This document shows, one piece after another, positions 53,655 to 62,995 of a stretch of DNA of 64,000 nucleotides. The DNA comes from Streptomyces sp. NBC_01224. Lineage in GTDB: Bacteria > Actinomycetota > Actinomycetes > Streptomycetales > Streptomycetaceae. The stretch is from positions 1-64,000 of the forward strand of contig NZ_CP108530.1 in assembly GCF_036002945.1 (NCBI RefSeq), written 5' to 3'. A program made the position numbers and the translations under genes. The stretch's first letter is position 1. Each line of letters begins with the position of its first letter. The notes under the pieces were generated by a model. That model did not search any database. It saw only the letters and a program-made list of their open reading frames with translations, and was not told the origin of the DNA.

Positions 53655-54692
53655 ATGGCCATCGTCCTCTACCAGCCCGGCACTCCGCGGCACACTCCGC
53701 AAGATCGCCCCGAGTACCGCGGGCACGGCTCGCAGGAAAAGGTGGCTGCAGGCCGGGGGTGCCCTCGGCCGCGGGCGTCGCGCGCCCTCTCCTCCAACGA
53801 CCACCGCGATGTGAGCTCCGAGACCCGCGAACACGTACGCGAGGTCGCGGCCCGCCTGGGATACCGGGCGTCCGCCACGGCGCGCGCCTTGCGCACCGGC
53901 CGGAGCCGCGCCCTCAGCGTGATCGTCCCGGACTCCTCGTGGAGTTGGTACGAAGCAGGCGTGCGCAGCGTGTCCCGCGCCGCCGCTGAGCGCGGCTACC
54001 GGGTACTGCTGCACGTCGTCCCGCTGGATCTGACGTCCACCGCGCGCGGCAAGGGCAGCTCGCCGACTGCGACCGCGATCGCGGACCTGGCCGATCTCCC
54101 GTCCGAGGGCCTCATCCTGTTCGCCCCCGCCCTGCACTCCTCCGTGCAGGAACAGGCGGCACGGCTGGGGCTGCCGGTCGTCGCCGTGGACGACGTCGCT
54201 CGCGACAATCCAGTGCCCACGGTGTCCTGCGACAACCGGGACGGGGCGCGCGCCGCCGTCGGCCACCTCCTCACGCGCGGCCGGCGCCGCATCGCCCACC
54301 TGACCATCTCGCCGCATGTGGGCTTCGCGCGGGACCGGCACCAAGGCTATCTCGACGCCCTCGCACAGGCGGGCATCCGTGCCGACAGCCGGCTCGTCGT
54401 CACCCACCAAGCGATGACACCACCTGCTCGCATCCCGGAACTGGAGGAATTCCTCGCGGAGGGACCGGAGTGCGACGCGCTGTTCACCGTGAGCGACTTC
54501 ATGGCGGCTGCGGCCCTACGCACACTCCGGTCCACCGGACGCCGTGTCCCGGACGACGTGGCCGTCGTGAGCTTCGACGACGGCACCTCGGCCCCGCTGC
54601 TCGATCCCCCGCTGACCACGGTGCGCCAGCCGTACGACGCCATGGGCGAGACGGCAGTGGACCTACTGATGCGCCAGATCCGGGGCGAGTAG
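53655..54692 (+). CDS. LacI-family regulator with damaged N-terminal HTH
   Basis: Residues from about 47 (SRALSSNDHRDVSSETREHV, then REVAARLGYRASATARALRT) are the second half of the LacI HTH and hinge helix. A periplasmic-binding-type domain follows (ALSVIVPDSSWSWYEAGVRS, VDDVARDNPVPTVSCDN, GRRRIAHLTISPH, DALFTVSDFMAAAALR, PDDVAVVSFDDGT). The first 45 residues do not form the first HTH helix; the expected DVA..AGVS motif appears to lie in a shifted frame near 53740. It may be N-terminally rearranged and unable to bind DNA. No sugar-uptake genes are nearby. Confidence 0.75.
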   Translation: MAIVLYQPGTPRHTPQDRPEYRGHGSQEKVAAGRGCPRPRASRALSSNDHRDVSSETREHVREVAARLGYRASATARALRTGRSRALSVIVPDSSWSWYEAGVRSVSRAAAERGYRVLLHVVPLDLTSTARGKGSSPTATAIADLADLPSEGLILFAPALHSSVQEQAARLGLPVVAVDDVARDNPVPTVSCDNRDGARAAVGHLLTRGRRRIAHLTISPHVGFARDRHQGYLDALAQAGIRADSRLVVTHQAMTPPARIPELEEFLAEGPECDALFTVSDFMAAAALRTLRSTGRRVPDDVAVVSFDDGTSAPLLDPPLTTVRQPYDAMGETAVDLLMRQIRGE

Positions 54693-54917
54693 ATCCAGCG
54701 GAACGCTGGCAGCTGCCCGGAACACTCATCCTCAGGGAATCGGCCGGCTGACCGAAGCGCAGACCTTCGGCTCCGACACCTGTGGGGCTCGGAAACTCGT
54801 CGCCGTAGGTCAGGCCACGTATCTGTACTCGTTGATGACTCCGCCAAGAACGCGGGTACGCAGGAGCTTCCGCGTAGTGCATCGAAGTGGCTTCACCGGC
54901 TGTGATCAGGGGCCATG

Positions 54918-55333
54918 TCATCTCCCGGTGGTGTGACTCCAGTGAAGTGGATCAGCTCCGTCCCGGCCGCATAACTCCTTGACCACTGCGGATAGTTGGA
55001 CGGTCAGACGTGCAGTGCGACGCTGATGGCGCTCCAGGATTCCGGGAATTTGCTCGCGGAAGGCCTGCCGACGGCAGCCCGGGGCCGGACAGGCCAGCCG
55101 CCGTATCCTCACCCAGACCACGACTGGGCGGCCGTCGACCGGTACATCCCGCACCGTCCTGCCGTGATACCCGTGCACCTTCCCCGTCGGCACCCCGCAC
55201 ACCGGGCAGGGGACTGGACATCCCGGGTCCGGGCTGTGATCCGGACCACCTCGCCGCCGTCCACTACATCCTCAATGACCAGCGCCGAGAGCCCTGAAAA
55301 CACCGTACCCACAAGCATGTTCGCATCATGCAC
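54918..55333 (-). pseudogene. ISL3-family transposase, N-terminal remnant with frameshift
   Basis: From 55333: LVGTVFSGLSALVIEDVVDG, then after a shift near 55205 a zinc-binding stretch VCGVPTGKVHGYHGRTVRDV, then VRIRRLACPAPGCRRQAF and RQIPGILERHQRRT-like sequence to 54950. This is the ISL3 N-terminal zinc-finger domain; the DDE part is missing. The region 54693-54917 shows no supported gene. Confidence 0.7.
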
Positions 55334-55420
55334 GCCCCGTGATCACAAACGAGGACCCAGCGTCACCACCGACTACGGAACAGAGCCGTTCATTTGACAG
55401 ACCCGAGAGAAGGTGGTCTG

Positions 55421-55645
55421 TCAGACGAGATCGCTGATGGCGCTCATCACGTGCTTGACCCGGGTGTAGTCGGCCAGGCTGCAGGAGGACAGATCTTTGC
55501 CGTGTCCTGAGTGTTTGAAGCCGCCGTGCGGCATTTCGGGGGTGAGGGGGCCGTGCGTGTTGATCCATACGCAGCCGAAGTCGAGGGCGGAGGTTGTGCG
55601 CAGGATGCGGGCGTGGTTGGTGGTCCAGACGGAGGAGGCGAGGGG
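55421..55645 (-). pseudogene. Aldehyde dehydrogenase, C-terminal remnant
   Basis: The end of an NAD-dependent aldehyde dehydrogenase of the aminobutyraldehyde type: ASSVWTTNHARILRTTSALD, FGCVWINTHGPLTPEMPHGG and FKHSGHGKDLSSCSLADYTR, with the natural C-terminus VKHVMSAISDL. The catalytic Cys and Rossmann parts are absent, replaced near 55650 by sequence next to the recombinase cluster. The 94 bp to its left and the region up to 55799 hold no other gene. Confidence 0.8.
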
Positions 55646-55799
55646 GCCTCCGCCAGAACGACGTCCGTCACCGGCCGTGAGCCAGCCTCCAGCCCACGGA
55701 GCGTCGGTGGCCTTCAGCGCGCGACCGGCGAGCAGACCACCCAGGAACCGGACAATCACAGCGGTACCTCCATCCGGCGGGACTCTCCCGCCTCGCGGA

Positions 55800-57290
55800 C
55801 TACGCGTAATGGGCAGCTCCGGCATAGGACATTCCCAGCGCTGCGGTGAGCTGCTTGATGTCGAGTTCGGCAGCGAGGGTGAGCAGCCGTGTCGAGCGCA
55901 GGATGCGGGGCAGCAGGCCGACCGGTGTGAGGCTGTCGCGGATGTGCGCGGCGCCCGCCGGCCCGTGGGTGGTTCTGGTCAGGCGGGTGACCAGGACGTG
56001 CGGGTTGTCCGTGCCCAGTGAGGCGCGGTGGGCGAGGCAGCCCTTCAATGCCTTCCATGTCGCCCCGTCGAGTACGAGGTCGACGGAGCGTCCCGGGAAA
56101 CGCACAGCGTGGCGGGCAGGGGTGAGGTGGTCGAGGGTGAGGAGGCGCAGTTCGGTGGTGGTCGCTGCGTGGAGGAGTGCGGCCAACCCGATGAACGCCT
56201 CGTGCGGGTGCATCTCGCCGGGCCCGTTCCAGCGGTGGTAGAGCGTGCGCTGCTCGTCCAGGGTGAGCGTGGCGCCCCTGAAGCCGCGTGGCTGCGGGGC
56301 ATCGAGGGGCGCGGCCGGGTTGTGCAGAACGGCTCCGGTGCGCTGGGCGTGGGCGAAGAACTGGTGCAGGCCTGCCAGCCAGGAGGCTCTGCGGGCCGAG
56401 TTGCGGGCGAGGAACGCCTCCAGGTCCGCCGTGGTCAGGGACGCCCACGTCTGATGGCCTCGGCCTGTGGCGTGCAGGGAGAGGTCCCGGACGGTGTCCA
56501 GGCGGATCTCGATGGTCTTCAACTGGTTCGGGCGCAGGCCCAGAGCAGCGGCGCGCTCGCGCTGGGCCAGCAGCGTCTGCGCGAAGCCGCGGACGGCTGG
56601 GCGCAGCGGGGCCGGTACGGCTTCGATGCGACGTTCCCGGCGGGCGGCGGCTGTCGTTTCCTCGACTGCCCTGGGGGCGTCGTGGAGGTGGTGGGCGTGG
56701 AAGAAGCCGGTGAGGGGCCGGACGAGCCGGGGATTGCTGTGCAGCGCGTGGTCGTGGAGCGTGCGGGGATCGGTTGTATGTGTGTCGAGGATCAGGCGGG
56801 CTGTATGGGTGACGATGTCCCCGGCGTAGAAGGGGTGGCGGTGCGTGAGCAGGTGGGTGGTGAAGGCGTCCCACCAGGACGGTACGGCGGGCATGCGGTG
56901 GGCCCAGGCTGCGGCTCGGGTTTGGACGGTGCGGGGCGAATGCTCGTAGCAGGGCTTGCACATGCCACGCGACCACTGAGCCGGAACACCGCATTGCCTG
57001 CAGGCGGTGACCGGCTCGGTCTCGGCCGGATCGGAACAGGGGCGGCACCTCTGGGTCGCGGCTTCGAGGGTGCGCCGGCGGCCGCAACGCTGACACGGGC
57101 CGCGCCCGGATCCGCCCGCGGCCCGGCGTCGGCACGCCGCGCACCGCTCCTGCTGCGAGCGCCTGCCGCCCCCGCAACCAGGGCACCTGCGCGAACACCA
57201 CGCGCACAGACCCGAGTTGGGATGCAGTCGGCGCTGTTTCGCGCAGCCGGGGCAACGGCCCTGCACGGGGCCGGGAACGGGCGTTGACAT
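55800..57290 (-). CDS. Zinc-finger tyrosine-recombinase-like protein, copy B
   Basis: ATG 57290, 496 residues. The zinc-knuckle N-terminus has CPGCAKQRRLHPNSGLCAWC, CPGCGGG, CAACRRR, CQRCGRRR, CRQCGVP and CKPCYEH. The middle (LRPNQLKTIEIRLDTVRDLS) is shared almost unchanged with copy A. The C-terminus has ELRLLTL, RILRSTRLLTLAAEL and LGMSYAGAAHYA, with the Tyr second from the end. The HxxR box His and the second His are not evident, so it may be a divergent or regulatory recombinase. It starts about 45 nt after the XRE gene. Confidence 0.8.
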   Translation of the reverse strand: MSTPVPGPVQGRCPGCAKQRRLHPNSGLCAWCSRRCPGCGGGRRSQQERCAACRRRAAGGSGRGPCQRCGRRRTLEAATQRCRPCSDPAETEPVTACRQCGVPAQWSRGMCKPCYEHSPRTVQTRAAAWAHRMPAVPSWWDAFTTHLLTHRHPFYAGDIVTHTARLILDTHTTDPRTLHDHALHSNPRLVRPLTGFFHAHHLHDAPRAVEETTAAARRERRIEAVPAPLRPAVRGFAQTLLAQRERAAALGLRPNQLKTIEIRLDTVRDLSLHATGRGHQTWASLTTADLEAFLARNSARRASWLAGLHQFFAHAQRTGAVLHNPAAPLDAPQPRGFRGATLTLDEQRTLYHRWNGPGEMHPHEAFIGLAALLHAATTTELRLLTLDHLTPARHAVRFPGRSVDLVLDGATWKALKGCLAHRASLGTDNPHVLVTRLTRTTHGPAGAAHIRDSLTPVGLLPRILRSTRLLTLAAELDIKQLTAALGMSYAGAAHYA

Positions 57291-57336
57291 GATTCGCCAT
57301 TCACATGGGGCACGGCAGCGGGTAGCCGCACGGAGG

Positions 57337-57705
57337 TCACAGGGGAGGCAGTGACCGTCCCTGTACAGCCCCCAGCACGGCCGTCGACGGCTTCCTGCCT
57401 GCCGGTCCTGCCAGGACGGCTACCGGAACGGGAGGCGGTGTGGCGGGACTCAGCACGAGGAGATCTCCGGGAACGCAGTCCAGGGCCGTGCACAGGGCAG
57501 CCAGGGTGGACAGCTTCACCTGGGAGGGGTGCTTGGTGAACAGCGCGGACACCGAAGCCGCGGACAGGTGCAGCCCCGCTCTCTCGGCCAGCAGCCGCCT
57601 GAGCTGAGTCCCGGTCCACACCCCGCGCTCCGCCGCCGCCATCCGCAGCCGCCACTGCACGCCCGGACACGTGATGTGCACCAGCTTGGATTCTGGTGAG
57701 GTCAT
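57337..57705 (-). CDS. XRE-family HTH regulator of recombinase trio, copy B
   Basis: ATG 57705, 122 residues. The HTH (GTQLRRLLAERAGLHLSA, then ASVSALFTK and LSTLAALCTALDCVPGDLLV) is nearly identical to copy A (8752-9111). It lies 18 nt after the recombinase stop, as in copy A. It is likely a regulator or architectural factor of the element. Confidence 0.85.
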   Translation of the reverse strand: MTSPESKLVHITCPGVQWRLRMAAAERGVWTGTQLRRLLAERAGLHLSAASVSALFTKHPSQVKLSTLAALCTALDCVPGDLLVLSPATPPPVPVAVLAGPAGRKPSTAVLGAVQGRSLPPL

Positions 57706-57723
57706 GTCCTCGCTCCTCTTCGG

Positions 57724-58779
57724 TCAGCCGGCCAGTGCGCGGACAGCGGAGTCGGTGGCGCGCTGCCAGGCATCCTCGACGAACCTCTGCGACGGCTTCA
57801 CGTACGCCATCGTCGAGGCGATATGCCGGTGCCCGAGCAGTTGCTGGACCGCGATCAGATCCATCCCTCGCTCGTATTGGTGCGTCGCGCACGCCCGGCG
57901 TAGCGCGTGCGGGGTGAACCGGGTCTCCCCAATCGCCTGCTCGAGGTCAAGGAGCCGGGCCAGCCGGTCCCGGACCGTTCCTGCCTTCAGTGCCCGGCCC
58001 TCGTCGTCGCAGAACAGCGCCGGGCCGGCGGGGAACAGCGGCCGGACATCGGCCATGTACCAGGCGACAATCCGGTCCAGGCCCTCCAGCATGGGTGCCC
58101 ACCGCGGCCGCGGTCCCGAGGTGTTCGCCGCCTTCCCGAACCGCACATGCAGCTTCCCCGACGGCCCGAGCCCCGGATACACATCGGCCTGGTCCAGGCT
58201 CACCAACTCACTGACCCTGACCGCCGACAGGTAGGGGGTGCGCAGCATGGCGTAATCCCGGTCCATGGCCCGGTAATCGCATCCGACAGCCACCTGGGAG
58301 CGGACGAAGGAGAAGAACGTATCCAGCCGCTCCCTGCTGGGAGGCAGCCCCACCGCGGCGTCGTCACCGGCATGCCGCACCCGGTTGAACCGGTCCAGCC
58401 CGCCCCTGGAGAGCGATACCCCGAATACGGCGCGGACCTGGACCGCGTACCGCTCCGCGACGAAAGCGTGCAAGGTGCGCAGCATCTGCAGGTACTGCCG
58501 GCGCGTCCCCGCCGCCAAGTCGGCCACCGCCAGAGCGTGGAGCATCTCGTCCACGTCATCGGTTTCCACGGCCCACACCGGGTAGTCGAAACGACCCACG
58601 ACACGGGCGAGGAGGGAGGTGTAGCCGCGCACCGTCGTCGGAGAAAAACCGCGCACCACCCACGTCCTGGCGAACGCCCTGGCGCACTCGGCCTGGAACG
58701 CCCACGGATCCGCCCCGGCATCCGCGCCGGGCAACCCGCCTTGGACCAGACGCAGACCGCCCCGCTCCCCCACATCCAC
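57724..58779 (-). CDS. Tyrosine recombinase (first of trio), copy B, intact
   Basis: 351 residues from GTG 58779. The N-terminal core-binding domain (WVVRGFSPTTVRGYTSLLAR; GTRRQYLQMLRTLHAFVAER) and catalytic domain keep all expected residues: Arg in SAVRVSELVSL, Lys in KLHVRFGKAAN, H-x-x-R in TPHALRRACATH, His in LLGHRHIAS and Tyr in TMAYVKPS. It should be an active strand-exchange enzyme. Between its start and the truncated ATPase lies the conserved 111-bp element end. Confidence 0.9.
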   Translation of the reverse strand: MDVGERGGLRLVQGGLPGADAGADPWAFQAECARAFARTWVVRGFSPTTVRGYTSLLARVVGRFDYPVWAVETDDVDEMLHALAVADLAAGTRRQYLQMLRTLHAFVAERYAVQVRAVFGVSLSRGGLDRFNRVRHAGDDAAVGLPPSRERLDTFFSFVRSQVAVGCDYRAMDRDYAMLRTPYLSAVRVSELVSLDQADVYPGLGPSGKLHVRFGKAANTSGPRPRWAPMLEGLDRIVAWYMADVRPLFPAGPALFCDDEGRALKAGTVRDRLARLLDLEQAIGETRFTPHALRRACATHQYERGMDLIAVQQLLGHRHIASTMAYVKPSQRFVEDAWQRATDSAVRALAG

Positions 58780-58805
58780 CCTGCAGCACCCCGAAGAATT
58801 CGTCC

Positions 58806-58916
58806 GTTAAGGCAGCACCTGAACCATCACGCCACCACCAAAGAACTCAACGACCCACCGGAGAAAAGGCAACCCCCCGCCAGCGAAACAACCCGCTCAT
58901 CCACACAGCGGCGGCG
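58806..58916. repeat. Conserved end of recombinase-trio element, copy B
   Basis: It matches 10217-10316: GTTAAGGCAGCACCTGAAC, a GAGAAAAGGCAACC block, and ACCCGCTCATCCACAC bordering the ATPase stop. It is likely the recombinase binding site and boundary. Confidence 0.6.
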
Positions 58917-59778
58917 TCAGGCGCTGTGCCTCGTCCAGCACCAGCACCCGCGGCTGCCGCAGCGCCTCCACCAGAAGCAGATCCGCCTCCCCCGTGCCGT
59001 GCGGGAGGCGTTTGTCCATGTCGAGTGCGTCGGCCAGCCCCCGCCGCAGCTCCGGCACCGTCGGGTTCACCCCTACGTGCACCCTGCGGACCCGCGCCGG
59101 GTGCGGCAGCTGAGACAGTGCGTACTGCAGCGCGACCGTCTTCCCGTGACCGGCATCCCCGTACAAGCACACCACCGCACCAACTGCTGCAGCATGCCCG
59201 ACCGTTCGCAGTACCGACTGGACCGTCGGCGTCTGGACCACTTGAGCACCGGGCACCAGGACCGAGACCTGTGCCAGATGCTTCTGCTCCCGCAAGAACA
59301 CCTGCCTGCCAGCACCCCGGCCGGCCACGACGTTCAGGCCCAGCTCGCTCAACGGATCCGGCCTGCGCTCCCCAGCGACCTCGATCTCCCGCTCGATCAC
59401 CAGCGTCCGACCCGCCCTGCGGTCCCGGCGGACCACGCGGTGCAACGTCGACAACGACGGGACCTCACCCCCATCACCTCCGTCGGCCAGCCGGCGCCGC
59501 AGCTCGGCGACATTCCCGCCCACCCGGCCCAGCAGCGCCCACGCCATATCCGACACCGCGTAGCCCTGGCGGACCCCGGCCTCCGCCTGGCCCGTCGTCT
59601 TGGCCCGCTCCAGCCAGCGCCACACCGTACGCACCGACACACCCGACACGTCAGCGACCGCCCGCACATGCTGGGACGTCAATTCCCCGGCCTGATGTCG
59701 CTCCAGAAGACGCCGCACCACCAACGCTCTGGGCAGCCCGGCCGGGCGCCTCAGTCCGGTTCCTGTGTCCCGCTTCAT
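58897..59778 (-). pseudogene. HTH-AAA ATPase truncated after Walker B
   Basis: ATG 59778, 293 residues; a close relative of the full-length protein at 12461-13729. HTH VSVRTVWRWLERAKTT; GNVAELRRRL and PSLSTLHRVVRRDRRAGR; Walker A YGDAGHGKT; Walker B VLVLDEAQRL. It ends TPPLCG stop, while the full-length relative continues with about 120 residues of sensor and lid. The breakpoint coincides with the conserved element end, as in the TniB-like gene at 10307. Confidence 0.78.
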
Positions 59779-59982
59779 CCCCCGATCAAACCCGGCACAC
59801 CACCACCGACCGCATCAGAACTCTCGAACCTGAGACAGCATCACCTTCCATGAGATAAAGCCACGACAGCGATCCCCCACCTAGATCTCTCGCCCTATGA
59901 CAGTGACAACCCCACCACCGACATCCCACTGACCAGCGCTGAAAGACCACAGGCCCACACCAGCACTACTGACTCTCACTAC

Positions 59983-60073
59983 CACCAACACCAAACCGAG
60001 AGATCGCACCCAAAGACAACACACCACTGCCGACTGTCTCTCACCACCACTGCCCCAAAACCGAGAGATCGCA
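59983..60073 (+). repeat. 26-bp candidate transposon-end motifs, copies 3 and 4
   Basis: 59983-60008 and 60048-60073 both end AAACCGAGAGATCGCA and are spaced 65 bp apart. They lie upstream of the HTH-ATPase gene and directly against a helicase remnant on the right, so 60073 is a likely element terminus. Spaced repeats at element ends are typical of TniA/TnsB binding sites. 59779-59982 has no gene. Confidence 0.55.
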
Positions 60074-60078
60074 GCCCG

Positions 60079-60237
60079 GTGCCAAGGGGTCACGGCAAAG
60101 AGATTGCGGTCGACGGCGAGACGGAGCCGGTGATCGTGAAACTGGGCGTCTGGGTCTCGAACACAAAATCGAGGCGCGACAAGCTCAGCGCGGAGCAGCT
60201 TGCCTCGCTGCGAGAGCTGGGCGTCGACTGGGCGTAG
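60079..60237 (+). pseudogene. TtrA-like helicase, C-terminal remnant
   Basis: LGVWVSNTKSRRDKLSAEQL ending RELGVDWA matches the end of the 1091-3787 helicase. Upstream it is cut at the transposon-end repeat (60073), which suggests the transposon inserted into a helicase gene and later lost the other half. 60238-60677 has no supported gene. Confidence 0.75.
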
Positions 60238-60677
60238 AGCTAGTGCTCTGACCCGGATCAGGCCTGTCCTACGGGAACTGGGGCGGGGGAGCGCCCGGCC
60301 AGCGGGCGATCGCGGCAGGCGCTGGGGCCCACCCCAGGTTCGCCGGGTTGGCGGGTCACTTGTGCGCAGCCGAGGACGTCAACCCGGCGAACCTCTGCGG
60401 TCACAGCGTCAGAAGCTGTTGTCGTTCCGGTCTTGAGGGTTGTGCGTCGAACGGGAGTCTCGATCGGGTGGTTGCCGCTGGCTTCGGGTATGAAGGCAGG
60501 GCCTCTTGGTAGCTCGGGGTTGCGAAGCCAACCGAGATCCAGGAGACCCTGTTGTCGCAGTTTTACGTGCTCGCGTCGGTGGAGTTCAACTCGGCTGCAC
60601 CGACGTGTGATTGTGTCGCTCACCGGTTCGGGAATGCGGCCGATCACCCGGAACGTGTTCGGCGGTATCCCTCGGAC

Positions 60678-61469
60678 ATGACGGACGGGGAGTGGGCCGT
60701 GGTCCGGCCGCTGCTACCGGTGCCTGGCTGGCTGCGCGGCCGGGGCGGGCAGCCGGAGGCGTATTGCCACCGGGTGATACTGGACGCGGTCCGCTACCTG
60801 GTCGACAACGGCATCAAGTGGCGGGCCATGCCAGCCGACTTCCCGCCGTGGGACCGGGTATACGCGTTCTTCCGCCGCTGGCGCGACCACGTACTGGTCA
60901 AGGAATTTCACGACCGGCTGCGATCGAGGATCCGCGAGAGGGAGGGGAGGGACTCGGAGCCGACGGCCGGCGTGATCGACTCGCAGTCCGTCAAGGCGGA
61001 CGCCGTCGTCGGATCAGACAGCCGCGGCTTCGACGGAGGCAAGCTGATCAATGGGCGCAAGCGGCACGTCGTGGTCGATACCCTCGGTCTGCTGCTGGGG
61101 GTGATGGTCACCGCCGCGGACACCGGCGACCGCGCCGCCGCCCAGGTCCTGCTTGAGCAGGTGGCCGACGCGCACCACCGCCTCGCCCTGGTCTGGGCTG
61201 ATGGCGGCTACACCGGCAGCCTCGTCGAGTACTGCCTGGCCACAATTGCCCTGGTCCTCGCGATCGTCAAGCGCAGCGACGACATGCGTGGCTTCGTGGT
61301 GCTGCCCAAGCGGTGGATCGTCGAGCGCCTCTTCGCCCACCTGATGCGAACCCGTCGTCTGGTGCGCGACTTCGAGCGCCGCACCGCCAGTGCCGAGGCG
61401 ATGGTCTACTGGTCGATGATCCTGCTCATGACGCGCCGCCTGGCCCGGCCACACCCGGTGAGAGTGTGA
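60678..61469 (+). CDS. IS5-family DDE transposase, intact
   Basis: ATG 60678 (MTDGEWAVVRPLLPVPGWLR), 263 residues; the frame is open from 60552. The N-terminal DUF4096-like domain has YLVDNGIKWRAMPADFPPW. Catalytic Asp in AGVIDSQSVKAD, Asp in LVWADGGYTGSL and Glu in KRWIVERLFAHLMRTRRL; the C-terminus is AEAMVYWSMILLMTRRL. The IS ends were not resolved. The stop overlaps the end of the convergent gene at 61426 by 44 bp. Confidence 0.88.
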   Translation: MTDGEWAVVRPLLPVPGWLRGRGGQPEAYCHRVILDAVRYLVDNGIKWRAMPADFPPWDRVYAFFRRWRDHVLVKEFHDRLRSRIREREGRDSEPTAGVIDSQSVKADAVVGSDSRGFDGGKLINGRKRHVVVDTLGLLLGVMVTAADTGDRAAAQVLLEQVADAHHRLALVWADGGYTGSLVEYCLATIALVLAIVKRSDDMRGFVVLPKRWIVERLFAHLMRTRRLVRDFERRTASAEAMVYWSMILLMTRRLARPHPVRV

Positions 61470-61941
61470 ACCGGCCCGGTGCCGGCTCGGCCAGCCAGCC
61501 GCGCGCGACCAGGCGTTTCGCTTTCGACCGCAGGGCTTCCACCCGCGCCGGCACTACCTCCATGCCGAACATGGCAGCCATCTCCTGGCAGGTCAGCGGA
61601 CCTTGCCCGAGGCGGAGACGGTCCGCGAGGGTCTGCAGGATGCGCTGGTAGTCCACCGACAGCACCGACCAGGAGAGGCCCTCACGCCACACCGGCACCT
61701 GCAACTTCGGCTTCGGCTTCGCCGCATCCCCCGGACCCGGGGCGTCCTTCGTGTCGGCGGTGCCGCCACCATCCGGAGCCAGCACCGTATCGACCCGCCT
61801 GCGAGCGATCGCCCACTCCTGCCATTCCTGCTCGGCCACGGCCAGCTCGGCCTGGATGCGGTCGGCCTCCTCACGCAGCCCGTCGACCCGACGGCGAGCG
61901 GCGAGCTCGTACTGTTTCAGCAGTCCAACAACCGACGGCAT
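61426..61941 (-). CDS. Coiled-coil hypothetical protein, IS-associated type
   Basis: ATG 61941 (MPSVVGLLKQYELAARRRVD), 171 residues. A long coiled coil (LREEADRIQAELAVAEQEWQ) with EWAIARRRVDTVLA, a Pro/Lys linker, then a winged-helix-like end (YQRILQTLADRLRLGQGPLT, RVEALRSKAKRLVARGWL). Proteins of this kind are common in Streptomyces next to IS and transposase genes; the role is unknown. 61942-62147 has no supported gene. Confidence 0.65.
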   Translation of the reverse strand: MPSVVGLLKQYELAARRRVDGLREEADRIQAELAVAEQEWQEWAIARRRVDTVLAPDGGGTADTKDAPGPGDAAKPKPKLQVPVWREGLSWSVLSVDYQRILQTLADRLRLGQGPLTCQEMAAMFGMEVVPARVEALRSKAKRLVARGWLAEPAPGRFTLSPGVAGPGGAS

Positions 61942-62147
61942 CCGCGATCTCCCAGAGAGCGACAACACGACAGGCCACGACTCCCACGGAATCACCACCC
62001 CTATGCCTGACCAGCGAAAACGCCGTCCTCAAGTCCGGAAAGACAACAGCTTCTCAGGTCCTGTCGTGAGAAATGCTGGTCGCAGCCCTGCGGGGACTGC
62101 GACCAGCAGGTTGTGCCGTATCGCCACCGATCAGTGGCGATCAGCGG

Positions 62148-62660
62148 TCATTTCAGCCAAAGGGCTTCCATCGGAAGCCCACGGCCGGTGGTCCCCAGCT
62201 CGGTGATCCCGAACCCGCCGCCGTACCCACCGTCGATCCAGCCGATGTTGCTGACGTGGGCGGCGCCGTCCACCATCCCTGTCGTGTGGTCCAGGTAGAC
62301 CCTGACCGCCTCGATCGGAGCGTCCGTGTTGACGTCGCCGACCTGGATGGTCCGGTTGCTGGGAGAGGTGCAGGAGTAATAGGCATCCCAGCCGTAGTTG
62401 GAACGGTGTGCTCTGGCACAGAACTCGATCGTGCTGGCGGGGAAGTGGAACCGGATTGAGTCGATGCTGATGGCCTGCCCGGTGCTACCGGCCCATTCCC
62501 CGTCGCATCTCCAGTCCTGCCAGCCGACCCTCTTGAGGTGAGCCTGGTAGCAGACGGTGCCGGTAGGGTTGTCCCTGGCGCTGGCGGAGCCCGCTCCCAT
62601 GAACACAGCTGTGGCAGTGACCGCCGCCGCGGCGACTACACGGATCGTACGCTTCAACAT
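62148..62660 (-). CDS. Secreted ChW (hydrophobic W) repeat protein
   Basis: ATG 62660 with GGGGAAG upstream; signal peptide MLKRTIRVVAAAAVTATAVF cleaved near SASA. Two ChW-like repeats: VCYQAHLKRVGWQDWRCDGE with AGSTGQAISIDSIRFHF, and VDGAAHVSNIGWIDGGYGGG. These repeats are thought to bind cell-surface or extracellular ligands. Two Cys pairs are likely (VCYQ, RCDG, FCARAH, YSCTS). It is monocistronic and divergent from ku. Confidence 0.75.
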   Translation of the reverse strand: MLKRTIRVVAAAAVTATAVFMGAGSASARDNPTGTVCYQAHLKRVGWQDWRCDGEWAGSTGQAISIDSIRFHFPASTIEFCARAHRSNYGWDAYYSCTSPSNRTIQVGDVNTDAPIEAVRVYLDHTTGMVDGAAHVSNIGWIDGGYGGGFGITELGTTGRGLPMEALWLK

Positions 62661-62860
62661 GTGTGCTTCCCCGATTCCAGGGCCTCGGATGGCCCGGCGG
62701 GCAACGTTAGCGATCACGGTCCGCCGTGTCGTGAATCTGACATCGGCAGTTGCCAAATCGGAGAGTTCGGCACGGAATTGTGAATTCCGCCCGGTCCAGG
62801 AGCTGGGCCGGGGCCCAGTATTAGCCGTCTGCCGAGGTCGGCGGCTGTGAGATGGGGCTT

Positions 62861-62995
62861 GTGCAGCGCATCGCTGTAGAGCCGCATCTCACGAGCCGCC
62901 CCGTCCAGGTGCTGCCAGAAGGGAAGCGGCAGCTCGAGATCGTGCGAATGCGGGGGATGCGCTTCGACCGTCAGCGGACGACGCTGGAGTCATGA
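62861..62995 (+). CDS. Small ORF overlapping the ku start
   Basis: GTG 62861 opens 44 codons (VQRIAVEPHLTSRPVQVLPE) whose TGA overlaps the ku ATG (ATGA, 62992-62995). It may be a coupled leader or the last part of a lost gene. No family is recognised. The stretch 62661-62860 holds no supported gene. Confidence 0.4.
   Translation: MQRIAVEPHLTSRPVQVLPEGKRQLEIVRMRGMRFDRQRTTLES

Noticed and set aside
60258..60647. 129-codon leftward frame upstream of the IS5 transposase
   Set aside because: There is no start site and no recognised domain; similar frames appear opposite IS-flanking sequence in high-GC genomes.
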